NCBI GenBank assembly: GCA_025558095.1 | Contig: JAIVFI010000028.1 | Span: 496,001 to 560,000 of the forward strand | Direction: 5' to 3' | Source: Hyaloraphidium curvatum | Taxonomy: Eukaryota; Monoblepharomycota; Hyaloraphidiomycetes; Hyaloraphidiales; Hyaloraphidiaceae | DNA length: 64,000 bases | Shown here: in pieces, positions 51,694 to 60,531 of the stretch | Layout of the letters: each line of letters starts with the position of its first letter | Position numbering within the stretch: position 1 is the stretch's first letter | Program-made: the position numbers and the translations under genes | The notes under the pieces: generated by a model | The model's database searches: none | What the model was told of the DNA's origin: nothing | The model's input: only the letters and a program-made list of their open reading frames with translations

Positions 51694-52665
51694 ATGGCCC
51701 TCCCCGAAGAAGTCGCCGCCTTCGCCACCCCCGTCTCCCTCCCCCACGCCATGAACTCCCCTCCGACCGCCGTCTGCGTGCTCCGCGGCGACGCGGGCGT
51801 CTCGGGCACCGTCTCGTTCGCTCAGGAGGGCGACGGCGTGCGGGTCGAGTACGAGGTGCAGGGGCTCAAGGCGGGTCTCCGCTCGTTCCTGCGGTTGGAA
51901 AGACCGTGCTGAAGCGGCGAGGCAGCCGGGCAAGCACGGGTTCCACGTCCACGAGGTGGGCTTCCCCCTCCCTCCGCGCGTACCGCTGACCTGTCCCGCA
52001 GTTCGGCGACAACACCAACGGATGGTGGGTCCCCTCCCTCTCGCGGTGCACGGATGATTGAGAGATGCGAAGCACGAGCGCGGGGGACCACTACAACCCG
52101 TTCGGGAAGGTGCACGGGGCGCCGGAGGACGAGGAGAGGCATGCCGGTCCGTCTCCTTGCGCGTATCGGGAGACCCAGTTGTGCTGATTGGAGACTAGGT
52201 GACCTGGGGAACATCGAGGCGGGGGAGGACGGCAAGGCGAGCGGGGTGATCGTGGACAGGATGGTGCGGCTGGAGGGGGAGCGGAGCGTCGTCGGGTGGG
52301 TCGTGGTCGCCCGCCCCGCCGGAACGCCTGGGGTTTCCGTTCTGGCCGGGGTTGATGCATGCATCCCACAGGCGCACGATGGTGGTCCACGAGAACGAGG
52401 ACGACCTCGGCAAGGGCGGCCACGAGCTGAGCAAGAAGACGGGGAACGCCGGGGGGAGGCTCGCGTGCGGGGTGATCGGTGCGTCGTCTCCCCGCGGCCG
52501 AGTCGGAACTCATGCCGATTTGCGGTCGTTCAACGACGCACAGGGTACCGCGGACCCAGCCAGAGCCAGGGGCAGGGGCAGCAGCAGGCGCTGGCGGGGG
52601 CGCTGAAGGCGGCCCTGCGACGGATGTGGGTCGGGCCGATCACGGCAGATCTGTGGACGGGCTGA
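51694..52665 (+). CDS. SOD1: Cu/Zn superoxide dismutase
   Basis: Seven exons: 51694-51870, 51926-51955, 52002-52024, 52073-52146, 52199-52295, 52372-52478 and 52544-52665 (verified, 630 nt, 209 aa). Copper and zinc ligands are in [31 protein letters not shown] and MVVHE. The disulfide cysteines (NGC and LACGVIG) and the active-site Arg (GGRLACG) are present. The first intron begins GC rather than GT (AAG|GCGGGT) and ends GGCAG; only this gives the conserved [13 protein letters not shown]. An N-terminal extension of about 20 residues and a Gln-rich C-terminal extension ([18 protein letters not shown]) exceed the usual length of about 154. It dismutates superoxide, normally in the cytosol and intermembrane space. 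Confidence 0.93.
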
Positions 52666-52967
52666 CGGATCCATGCAGCTTGCAGGTCGCCTGAACGACA
52701 TCAATGTCGCACTCTTGTTTTCCTTCTTGATCTAGCTTGGCGGACAGTCAGATCTTTGTCGGGATCCTTGCGGTGGACGTCAAGGTCGCAATCGACGACA
52801 CAGACTCGAGCCGGCCGGTCCGCAACCACTTGCAGTCATCCATCCGAGCTCTGTTGCCCCACCCTTGCCGCATCCGCCCTCCTCCCCGCCCTCTGCTCCG
52901 CATCCCTCTCCGTCGCGAGCACCGGCCCCTCCTTCCAATAGCCCTTCAGATCCGGCAGCCCCCCGTC
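52666..52967. other. intergenic, no gene seen
   Basis: About 300 bases between convergent genes. Nothing recognised. Confidence 0.4.
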
Positions 52968-53792
52968 CTACCCGTCCCTGCTCGCATACACGAGCGTCGA
53001 TGACCTCCCGTCCGAGGAGTCGTCGGCCGCGGGGAGGAGCAGCTCCCGCAGCGCGTCGTCGAGCGCGCGCGCCTGTTCCTGGGCGGGGATGCCGCGGGTG
53101 TAGTCCGAGGGGGAGTGCGTGACGCCTACCGCCACGAGACTGTGGAAACTGACGTGCCGTGGGGCAGATGCGGTGGGATGGAGGCGGGCAGGGATGGTGG
53201 GGCAGGTGCTCCGCCGGGGTTGTTCGGCGGGGCGGCGGTGCGCGGCGGGCAGGGGCTCCGATGCGCGGCGGGGAACAGCAGGCTGGCTCTTCGGAACGTC
53301 GAGGACGAATGTGGAGTGGAAGGAGAGGATGTGTTCCGACGGCGCCGCCGAATAGGTATCAGAGTCCGAGTCCAACCCGCAGTCCCTGAAGCTCCCCGCC
53401 GCCGGGAGCGGGCTGCCGCTCCACAGCCCCGGCTTCGGCGCCTCGAAGATGCCCCACAACCCTGAGGAAGAAGGCGAGGGCGCGGCGGGTGCGTGCGGCG
53501 GTGCGGGCCGGGGGGGCTTCCGCGGCGGGGACGCAAGGGAGGGGAAGGGGACCCCGACGTCCCCGTCGCCGGTCGCGCCCCGAAGAGAACGAGAGTCATC
53601 GCCCGTCGTGAGCACTGCGGCCGCCGAGCGGGGGACGAGTTGGGAAACAAAGGAAATGTCGCGGTTCCACCCCGGCCGCGCGGCCGCCGCCTCGTCCCCG
53701 GCCCGCGGAGCGCGCGGGTCGGCGCACCGGCATGCGTCGCGCGAGAGGGAGGCCGAGCGAGAGCGGGCGTGCGGTGCCGGGTCCGCCTGCAT
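52968..53792 (-). CDS. hypothetical protein with RVxF-like motif
   Basis: Open frame of 274 aa, starting MQADPAPHARSRSASLSR. It is Ser/Pro/Ala-rich and mostly disordered by composition. The C-terminal 70 residues look conserved in style: APRHVSFHSLVAVGVTHSPS, then DYTRGIPAQEQARALDDALRELLLPAADD. HVSF resembles the RVxF docking motif for protein phosphatase 1, and V-x-V-x-x-T-H-S-P-x-D-Y-x-R is reminiscent of short fungal regulatory proteins. No enzyme domain. The start is uncertain. Confidence 0.5.
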   Translation of the reverse strand: MQADPAPHARSRSASLSRDACRCADPRAPRAGDEAAAARPGWNRDISFVSQLVPRSAAAVLTTGDDSRSLRGATGDGDVGVPFPSLASPPRKPPRPAPPHAPAAPSPSSSGLWGIFEAPKPGLWSGSPLPAAGSFRDCGLDSDSDTYSAAPSEHILSFHSTFVLDVPKSQPAVPRRASEPLPAAHRRPAEQPRRSTCPTIPARLHPTASAPRHVSFHSLVAVGVTHSPSDYTRGIPAQEQARALDDALRELLLPAADDSSDGRSSTLVYASRDG

Positions 53793-54661
53793 GGGTTGTT
53801 GCTGGGGCCGCGGCGGTGGCGGGCGGAGTTTCGGCCGGCCCGTGAAATCCTACGGAACTGGGGGACGCGGCGGTCGACGGGCGCACCGGGCCGGCCGCCC
53901 GCGTCGTCGGCGTCGATGAGAAGAAGAAGAGGCTCAGAAGTCCGTCGTTCTGCGTCCTTTTCGCGGGGGAGGGCCGACGACCCTGATTTCAGGCTGGGAT
54001 TTCGACGATTCACACGAGCCTGTCGTCATCGGCTACCGTTCCGCGAAGAGGAGCGTCCGAACCCCTCGACCCCCCCGGCAAACAACCCATTGATCACCCA
54101 AGAGACACCCCCGGACGCACCGGGAACGCGGCGATGCGTCCCACCACGTAACGGAGGCCGGCCGAAATCCGTCGGAGAAAGCCACGGGTCCCTCGCCGAC
54201 CAAAAAGGGCTCGCCTCACCAGAACGCCGCGGACGCAATCCGCATCGTACCCGTCGCATGTGCTCCCGCGCGTCCTCCTGGTCGCTTTTGGGCTTGCGCC
54301 GTGCTCCCGCGCGCGAGGGGGATGCGTCCGAGGGTCCCGACGGCGGCACCGCCTCCGCGCATCCCCGCCGTCCGAGATCCGTTTGCGCAACCCCCGCTTG
54401 CCGCACCGCGACCCAAACAAGGTTCCGACATTCAAGGGGAGGAGCGGAGAGAAGGATTGGAAGCGGATGGCGCGGGACGGTTGCGGCGCAGGATGCTGGA
54501 TTGGGAGTGACAGGCAGCCTCCTCGGGCGCTCCATTCCTTTTGGCCGCGATCCTAACTCGCCCGCTACAGGTGCACGTCCCCAGAGACATTACATGTTTT
54601 CGCCTCGTACTCTCGTTGTTGCCCAGTGGATCGACGTGCGCTGTGCGCCGCTCGACACCGC
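53793..54661. other. intergenic, no gene seen
   Basis: About 870 bases. Long open frames exist on both strands, but they overlap one another and have Arg/Pro-rich shadow composition. Nothing supported. Confidence 0.4.
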
Positions 54662-55387
54662 TCACAGCACCGCGGACGCGCCGTGCCCGTACGCCTCCCA
54701 GTAGTTGCTCTGCTGGTACAGGCTCCACCCCCCCGCGGCCCTGGAGTCCACGAGCCCCCGCATCTCGACCCTCCAGCCGCGGCGCCTCCTGACGGCTCCG
54801 GGCGACCGCCGGAGCCCGCGGACGACCCTGCGGCAGCCGAGGGAGGCTGGGTCGGCGGGATGGAAAACCAGGAGGCACTTTTCAGTGCTTGAGGGGCACT
54901 TCGCCAGGTTTTCGAGAATGAACTGGATGGTCGCGATGTTTGCCGAGGTGACCACGACCTCCTCCAACGGGCTGCTGATCCAAGAGATGGCGGTAAGGGG
55001 CGCGTGGTGCAGCAGCGTTCCCCCGCAGTCGAAATGGAGGTTCTGCAGGTTCCACAGACCAGAAGGAGCGTCGCGGAGGGTCTCCACGCCCGCACTGTCG
55101 ACGTCCGCCAGCAGCACCGAAACTTCCGAGACCGCGCCCAGCTCCGCGAACATCGGGCTCAGCGCCTCGAGCGACCTCCGCCACGGCCGCGACCACTTGA
55201 GCCGGTTCGCCACCGCGTCCAGGTTTCCGGCGTGCACGTCGATGCGGCGGAACAAAAGCGGCATGGCGAGCGTGTAGAACGAACGGCACGCGCGGCACAG
55301 TTCCAGGAGCGTGTGGCGCTGGTGGCGCGCGAGAAGAAGCCTAATGATAGTCAAGACGAGCTCGGCGGGGAGCGTCGGGCCTGGCAT
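54662..55387 (-). CDS. F-box-like protein, paralogue of 49632-50345
   Basis: Single exon, 241 aa, starting MPGPTLPAELVLTIIRLLLA. The whole length aligns with the plus-strand gene at 49632: CRACRSFYTLAMPLLFRRID, VHAGNLDAVANRLKWSRPWR, VEMRGLVDSRAAGGW and YWEAYGHGASAVL. The F-box-like N-terminus is conserved. The central part differs more (SSPLEEVVVTSANIATIQFI against KKALAEVAVTSADVKTVQYM). An upstream in-frame Met at 55495 exists but lies outside the conserved region, so 55387 is chosen. Substrate unknown. Confidence 0.75.
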   Translation of the reverse strand: MPGPTLPAELVLTIIRLLLARHQRHTLLELCRACRSFYTLAMPLLFRRIDVHAGNLDAVANRLKWSRPWRRSLEALSPMFAELGAVSEVSVLLADVDSAGVETLRDAPSGLWNLQNLHFDCGGTLLHHAPLTAISWISSPLEEVVVTSANIATIQFILENLAKCPSSTEKCLLVFHPADPASLGCRRVVRGLRRSPGAVRRRRGWRVEMRGLVDSRAAGGWSLYQQSNYWEAYGHGASAVL

Positions 55388-55633
55388 CGCGCGGGGAGGG
55401 CGCGGGGGAGGATGTTGTTGACGGGACGCGCATCCCCGACGCCGCTGGATTCGCACCGGTTCCCACCGAGGCAGCGAGCCATTCGGGGAGTCCAAAATGA
55501 TTCAATTCGAGGTGAAATCATTCCCACGGATGCTACCGGTGACCTCTCGATCGCCCAAAGGCGAGGCAACCGGCACCTCGTCACTCCCTCCACATCCGCA
55601 TCGCGGCCCGGTGGCGAGGCGGCGGCAATCTCG

Positions 55634-57083
55634 TCACTCGGCCTTGCCCGCCCCGGCCTCCTGCACCACCACGTCCTGCTTGTCCACGTCCTGCACGTAT
55701 CGAACCCCCGCCTTGCCCTCCTCACCGTACCTGCCGGGAAAAAGACGGTTGAGCCATCGGAGGCGGTGGGGAAGCCAGTGCGCGGGACGCACCAAGTCCC
55801 CTCCTTCATCCGCCGCTTCCGCTCCGCGTTCCACTTCCAGAAGGCTTTGTCGTATCCGAATAGCCAGTCCAGGCCCGGCAAGTAAGCCTGGTAGGAATTC
55901 TTAAACGTGATGTGATGGTGTTCGTGCACCGCGGGCCCGGGCCAGATCAGGGCGTTGTACGGCTCGAAGGGGAGGTCGTAACCTGCGCCGAAAAAGGCGA
56001 TTCAGTGCCGCGTTTTGCGCGGGAGAACCGTCTGGGCCTACCACAGTGGATCATATAGCCCATGTACGTCGTGATGGCATAGTAGACCATCTGGCGAGCA
56101 AAAGAAGGGGAGAGGCAAGGAAAACGGAGGAAAGTAGGGCAGAGAGAAGAATCAGAGTCAGGTCGCCCGCTTGAACGGCCCGGGAGGAAGAACCCACACA
56201 TCCGTGCCACGGCAGCTTCATCAGCCCCGTGCCCATGAGGTCGGCGAAGCGGGCCTGCAGGATGAGGTCGCCGATCGAGATGTGGTTGGTGACGAGGGGC
56301 CGGTTGACAATCTGCTCGTGGTGGCTGCCCGCGCAGGGTCAGCTCCCGTCACTCGAAGCGCAGTCAGCGGCAGGCCCACAATTTATGGCCTCCTAGACGG
56401 CTTTTGGGACCAGAAGGTCAGCTTGGCAGCGAACCAGGGCCGGAGGGCGACCCACTAGAGCCACGGGGTCTTGTGGATGATCACGTGCATGACGAACAGC
56501 ACAGTGTCGTCAATGTAGATCGCCGCCGCGATCCTCCACCACAGCCCCCAACCCCAACGGAGCTCCGTGTCCCGCGGGTCGACGCCGACGCCGATCTCGC
56601 CGCCCTTGAGGAAGCGGTGCACGTGGTACGACGCCCAGTACATTGGCAGAACGACGAGGAAGAAGCCGACGACGGCCTGCTTCCCAATGAACTTATCCCA
56701 TTCGTCGGCAATGTACTCCTTGGACAGGTTCCGGTGCGGCTGGATCCTGCGGCCCGGAGCGCGGCACGTCAGCCGCTGGGCGGCGTCGCACCGTCGCGGC
56801 CGGCAACCGACCGGTACTGCCGCCACCAGCCCTTCTCCTCGGCAATCTCGAACGTCCAGCATATCGTCACCCCGATTATCTTTCCCCCGCGGGCCGCGTG
56901 GTCAGCTCCCCGCCTCTTCGCCGGACGGCGCCGCAAACAAACCTTCAGCAATATGTACTGCATCAATGTATAGGTCAGCCATTCCCCGAACGTAGGCAGG
57001 AGCATGTTGACGAATGCCATGTGGAAGTCCGAGAGGCGGTCCGCAAGGCCGGGGCCCGAGGAGGGGGAAGTGGCGTTCGCCAT
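55634..57083 (-). CDS. sterol desaturase / fatty acid hydroxylase family protein
   Basis: Multi-exon gene starting MANATSPSSGPGLADRLSD. Exons give membrane segments (FGEWLTYTLMQYILLK; VVGFFLVVLPMYWASYHVHRF) and the histidine boxes HVIIH, HHEQ and HEHHHITF, the last followed by NSYQAYLPGLDWLFGYDKAF. The final splice gives MKEGTW-YGEEGKAG and a stop at 55634. The iron-ligand pattern is that of the PF04116 superfamily (C-4 methyl oxidase, C-5 desaturase, sphingolipid hydroxylase). This copy is longer and has a different N-terminus from the gene at 1064-2209. The HxHH box sits next to an exon border near 56330 that I could not fix exactly. Confidence 0.82.
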
Positions 57084-57770
57084 GGTGCGCGGCTGGGAGG
57101 GGAGTGCGGCGGCCGTGGGAGAGAGTGCCGACCGGAGTCCGCTGGGAAGAGAGGGGAAGGAAAGGAAGAAGCGGTTTCCGAGCGCGGTCGGGCGGTGCAA
57201 GGGGAAAGGAGGACGGCGGCCGCGCGGGGAGACAGGCGGGTCCTTCGCCACCTTCTCTGGTGGCCGGATGAGCAACGAGCTAGCTGGGCCTTTGGTCGAA
57301 GTCACCACGGGATTTCCATCAAGAATGCTCCTATGATGCCAGTGCCGTCTTCCCTTGGCGTCTTCTTGTCTTCTGCTCGTTTGATGGTGCTGCAAGTTTC
57401 GAGGATCCCAGCACGGAGAAGCAGTATGGCCGCTCGATTGTACCAGAGCGCCTACACAAGATGACACTTTGGATCGTGGAATCAATCTCGGAAGACCTGT
57501 AAGCGAGCTCGTGTGCTAGTTGGTCTTCGGAGGAACGGTTCGAGATCGGGTACGGGTCGCTGAAGAGGCTGCTGGGTCGCTGGCCACGGTGCGTTCGCGG
57601 CGTGGGGCGCGGTGAGGGGCTTCGGGGTGTCGGGTGGTGCTGGGGAGCTTGTGCCCGGGGTGAACGCCGGGTCGTTGTGAGGTCGGATCACAATGATCTT
57701 TTTCAGATTGATCCTAGGAAGAGGCCACGTACATCCACCCATCGTACCCAGGAATCCCAGCATGTGCCGC
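57084..57770. other. intergenic, no gene seen
   Basis: About 690 bases between two minus-strand genes. Nothing recognised. Confidence 0.4.
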
Positions 57771-58476
57771 TCAGACCTGGGAGGTTACGACCTTGGCTAC
57801 CTTGCCGTCCTTGATCGTGAACGTGATTTTGAGGTTGATGGTCTTCATCCTGAAGCACAACGACATCATCAAACGCAGGAAGCAATACCGAGCCGCGGAA
57901 CGCACATGACTTTGTTCTTGCCGTGGACGGTGGGGACACCTGTGCGGTGATAGGCGTTGTGAGTTCAAGCGCTACCGGGTGGAGTGGAGGAAAGAACCGA
58001 CCACCCTCCTCCTTGACCTCAGCATCCCACTCGCCGACGAACGGGTTCTTCTCCAGATAGGCTGCAAGTGGGCGAATAAAATCCGGCGCGGTGCACAGCG
58101 GCGGCAGAGAAAGCGCGGCCTGTATCAGTGCCTGCCCTCGAAACCCGCGGCAACCGCCCTCCGAACCGACTTTTGGCGGCCTCCTTGCCCGTCGCCTTGT
58201 CCCGCGGCGTCTCGAGCACGATGTCTGCGTCCCGGTGGCGAGGGAGATGAGCGGCACCCCGGGCTTTACAACGTCGCGCCCACCGTCGGTCATCAGAGCG
58301 ACAGCGCCGGCGACGTCGCCCTTCTTGCGGGCCGCGAAGTACTTGTTGGCGACCTCGACTGGTCCGGTGGGGCGCGCGCCGGAATGCGCGTCGGTGGCGG
58401 GGTCGAAAGGGGCAGCGAGGAGGGGAGGGTCAGCGGCGCGTCTGGAGCCTTCGTGCGCGCCCGCACCGTCGGTCAT
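57771..58476 (-). CDS. SnoaL/NTF2-like protein
   Basis: Starts MTDGAGAHEGSRRAADPPLL. The NTF2-like fold pattern is seen in PVEVANKYFAARKKGDVAGA, then VALMTDG, DIVLETPRDKATGKEAAK, AYLEKNPFVGEWDAEVKEEG, GVPTVHGKNKVMC and the final strand INLKITFTIKDGKVAKVVTS, stop at 57771. Members of this group are small enzymes or ligand-binding proteins (polyketide cyclase, ketosteroid isomerase-like). About four exons. The join between LATG and DADIVLE appears one base out of frame near 58225, again an apparent indel. Function not assignable. Confidence 0.6.
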
Positions 58477-58792
58477 CGTGAGGCGGCGCTGCTTTGCCGG
58501 GCGGAGACGGGCGGGGTGCTGGTTTTTGGGTTCAGGTCCGAGTTTTCCGGGGTCCTCGCGGGGCGGCACAGGGCGGCACGGGCCTGCCGCATGGCTGGCG
58601 CGTGGCGCCAAGGACGTTGGGGCAACATGCCTTCGGAAGCCACGTCTATCCAGCTGCAATTGATGGTGCAATCCAAACATCCGACCTATTGGGAGACCCG
58701 CCGCTTGATACGCTACAGAACAGGTATCTTTGCGTCGCAGCTCCATTCTCCACCCGCAACCCCAGGCCCCCCCGTCTCACCCCAACACGACA
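58477..58792. other. intergenic, no gene seen
   Basis: About 316 bases between the SnoaL-like start and the membrane-protein stop, both on the minus strand. Nothing recognised. Confidence 0.4.
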
Positions 58793-60384
58793 TCAACGAG
58801 CCGGACAGAAACTCTCCCACGTCAAAAACACCCCAAGCGCCCTGAGCACCGTCCACAGCCCGATCCCCAGCGTTGCCGACGACACGGCAAAGGTCCGCAC
58901 GAACCCGTACGAGATCGGGAAGCCGAAGAAGGCCGTGCGGAGGTCGTCGTCGGCCTCGAGGAAGGAGCCGAGCACGCGGTCGTGCGCGGCCAGCTCTTCC
59001 TCTGCAGCGTCCGGGGGGCCGGCGGACCGGCGCCGGGGGAGGAGGGCGTCGGAAAGGAGGATGCGGATGCGCCGCCGCGCGGTGCGGTAGACCGAGCCGA
59101 CGGCGGCGATCTCCCTGTTTAGCGCCGCCGGGCCGAGCAATACCGAGGTTGACCACGGTATGGAGGGCGAAGACCACGGCGCCGATCTGCCAGGCGCAAA
59201 CGCAGCCGCCGACCGACTGGCGGTGCGGGCACGTCAGAGGGAAGCCGCCGCGCGCGCGCCAGACCACCCACCGCGGTGAGGACCACTCCGACAAGGATGG
59301 ACACCGGCACGGTGACGGCAAACGAGTCGCGGAAGTTCCGGAAGGAGGCCGGGTTACGCCGCGAGTCGCGCAAGCGCCACAGGGCCGCGAGATGGCCGTG
59401 CAGACGGATGTAGAGGTACTGCCCCTGCGGATTCGGAAGGGTGGCCTTCCCATCGAGCGCGGCGCGGTACCTGTCGAGGAGCCCGTCGAGGGCAACGGAG
59501 GCCGCGCGTCTCTGCAGTTTCATCTCGAGGCTGGCGACGCCGGTGTTTGGCTGTCCGGCGAACAAACCGAAGCCGATGAAGACGTGGAAAAGGAGCTGGA
59601 CCGCGTAGACGACGACGAGCAGCATGCCCCACCACGATGCCACCAGGGAGGGTCCAAACGTGACGAGGGGCGTGACGACGACGAGAAAGTTGCAGGCGAT
59701 GTAAAGCAGCTCGTTGGAGGTCACACCCTGCACGCCGTGGAGGAGAGCCGAACGGGGTGCACGGCCCGCGCAGGTCGTGCGCGGGCACGGGCAGAATTCG
59801 TCGCCGTCCACGTGCTCCAACAGCGTGTAACCACCCTTGCCCGCGTGCTCTTTGTCGGCATCACCCCCCACGTCGCGGCAGAGCTCGAGATAGCGCGCCA
59901 GAGGCCCCAGGACGGATGCATACACGAATTGCTTGGCGTCAGGCGCGACCCCGGAGCCCTTCAGGAGAGCGACCGCGTAGAATGCCAGGGCACCGATGCG
60001 GTACACGGCAACGGCGGCGATGCCTGAGGCGAGCTGGGGCGTCCCGAACCGCCCGTCGTTGAACCGGAACGCCAACGCGAGGAGGCACAGGTCGAGCACC
60101 GCGACAACGACGTTGTACGGCACGTGGAACTGCGCCGGCACGGCGAGGCGCGTGCAGACGGCGGCGGCGGCGTGCAGCCACACGTGGCCGCGGAAGGCGG
60201 CGACCAGCGAGCGGCGCGTCATCGGCCGCACGGCACGCAGCTCGGCGGCGGGGTCGCCGGCGTCCGGCGCGCCCTCCGCGTCCCCGGCCGGGCCGTCGAG
60301 CGGCGGCACCGCCACCGGCACCAGCGTGAGCCATTCGGCAGGCCGGAAATCGGCCGCGGCGGCCGCGTCGCGAAGTTCGTTCAT
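58793..60384 (-). CDS. orphan multi-pass membrane protein, paralogue of the 8167-9637 gene
   Basis: Starts MNELRDAAAAADFRPAEWLT. Hydrophobic segments include VVVAVLDLCLLALAF, IAAVAVYRIGALAFYAVALL, ELLYIACNFLVVVTPLVTFG and WWGMLLVVVYAVQLLFHVFIGFGLF. The central motif is HVDGDEFCPCPRTTCAG. After a short intron (GTGGGT...CGCCAG) come SVGGCVCAWQIGAVVFALHT and, one base out of frame near 59143, LLGPAALNREIAAVGSVYRT, ending GLWTVLRALGVFLTWESFCP-AR. Overall order and spacing match the gene at 8167. No family recognised; the clustered cysteines suggest a metal site or disulfides. Function unknown. Confidence 0.75.
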
Positions 60385-60531
60385 CTCGGAAGGACGGCGT
60401 CACCGAATATTCGAAATCCCGCCGAACGAACCCGCCCGGACCCGATGTACAATTGTCGCCATTGAGGTCAAGATTACACTATATTACCGATACATCATCC
60501 TTCGTTTCCCTACCGGCACGCCGGCTCGGCC

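Noticed and set aside
53493-54704. Plus-strand open frame of 403 codons
   Set aside because: Composition is Arg/Pro-rich and unlike real proteins in the window. It overlaps a better minus-strand frame and has no recognisable domain.
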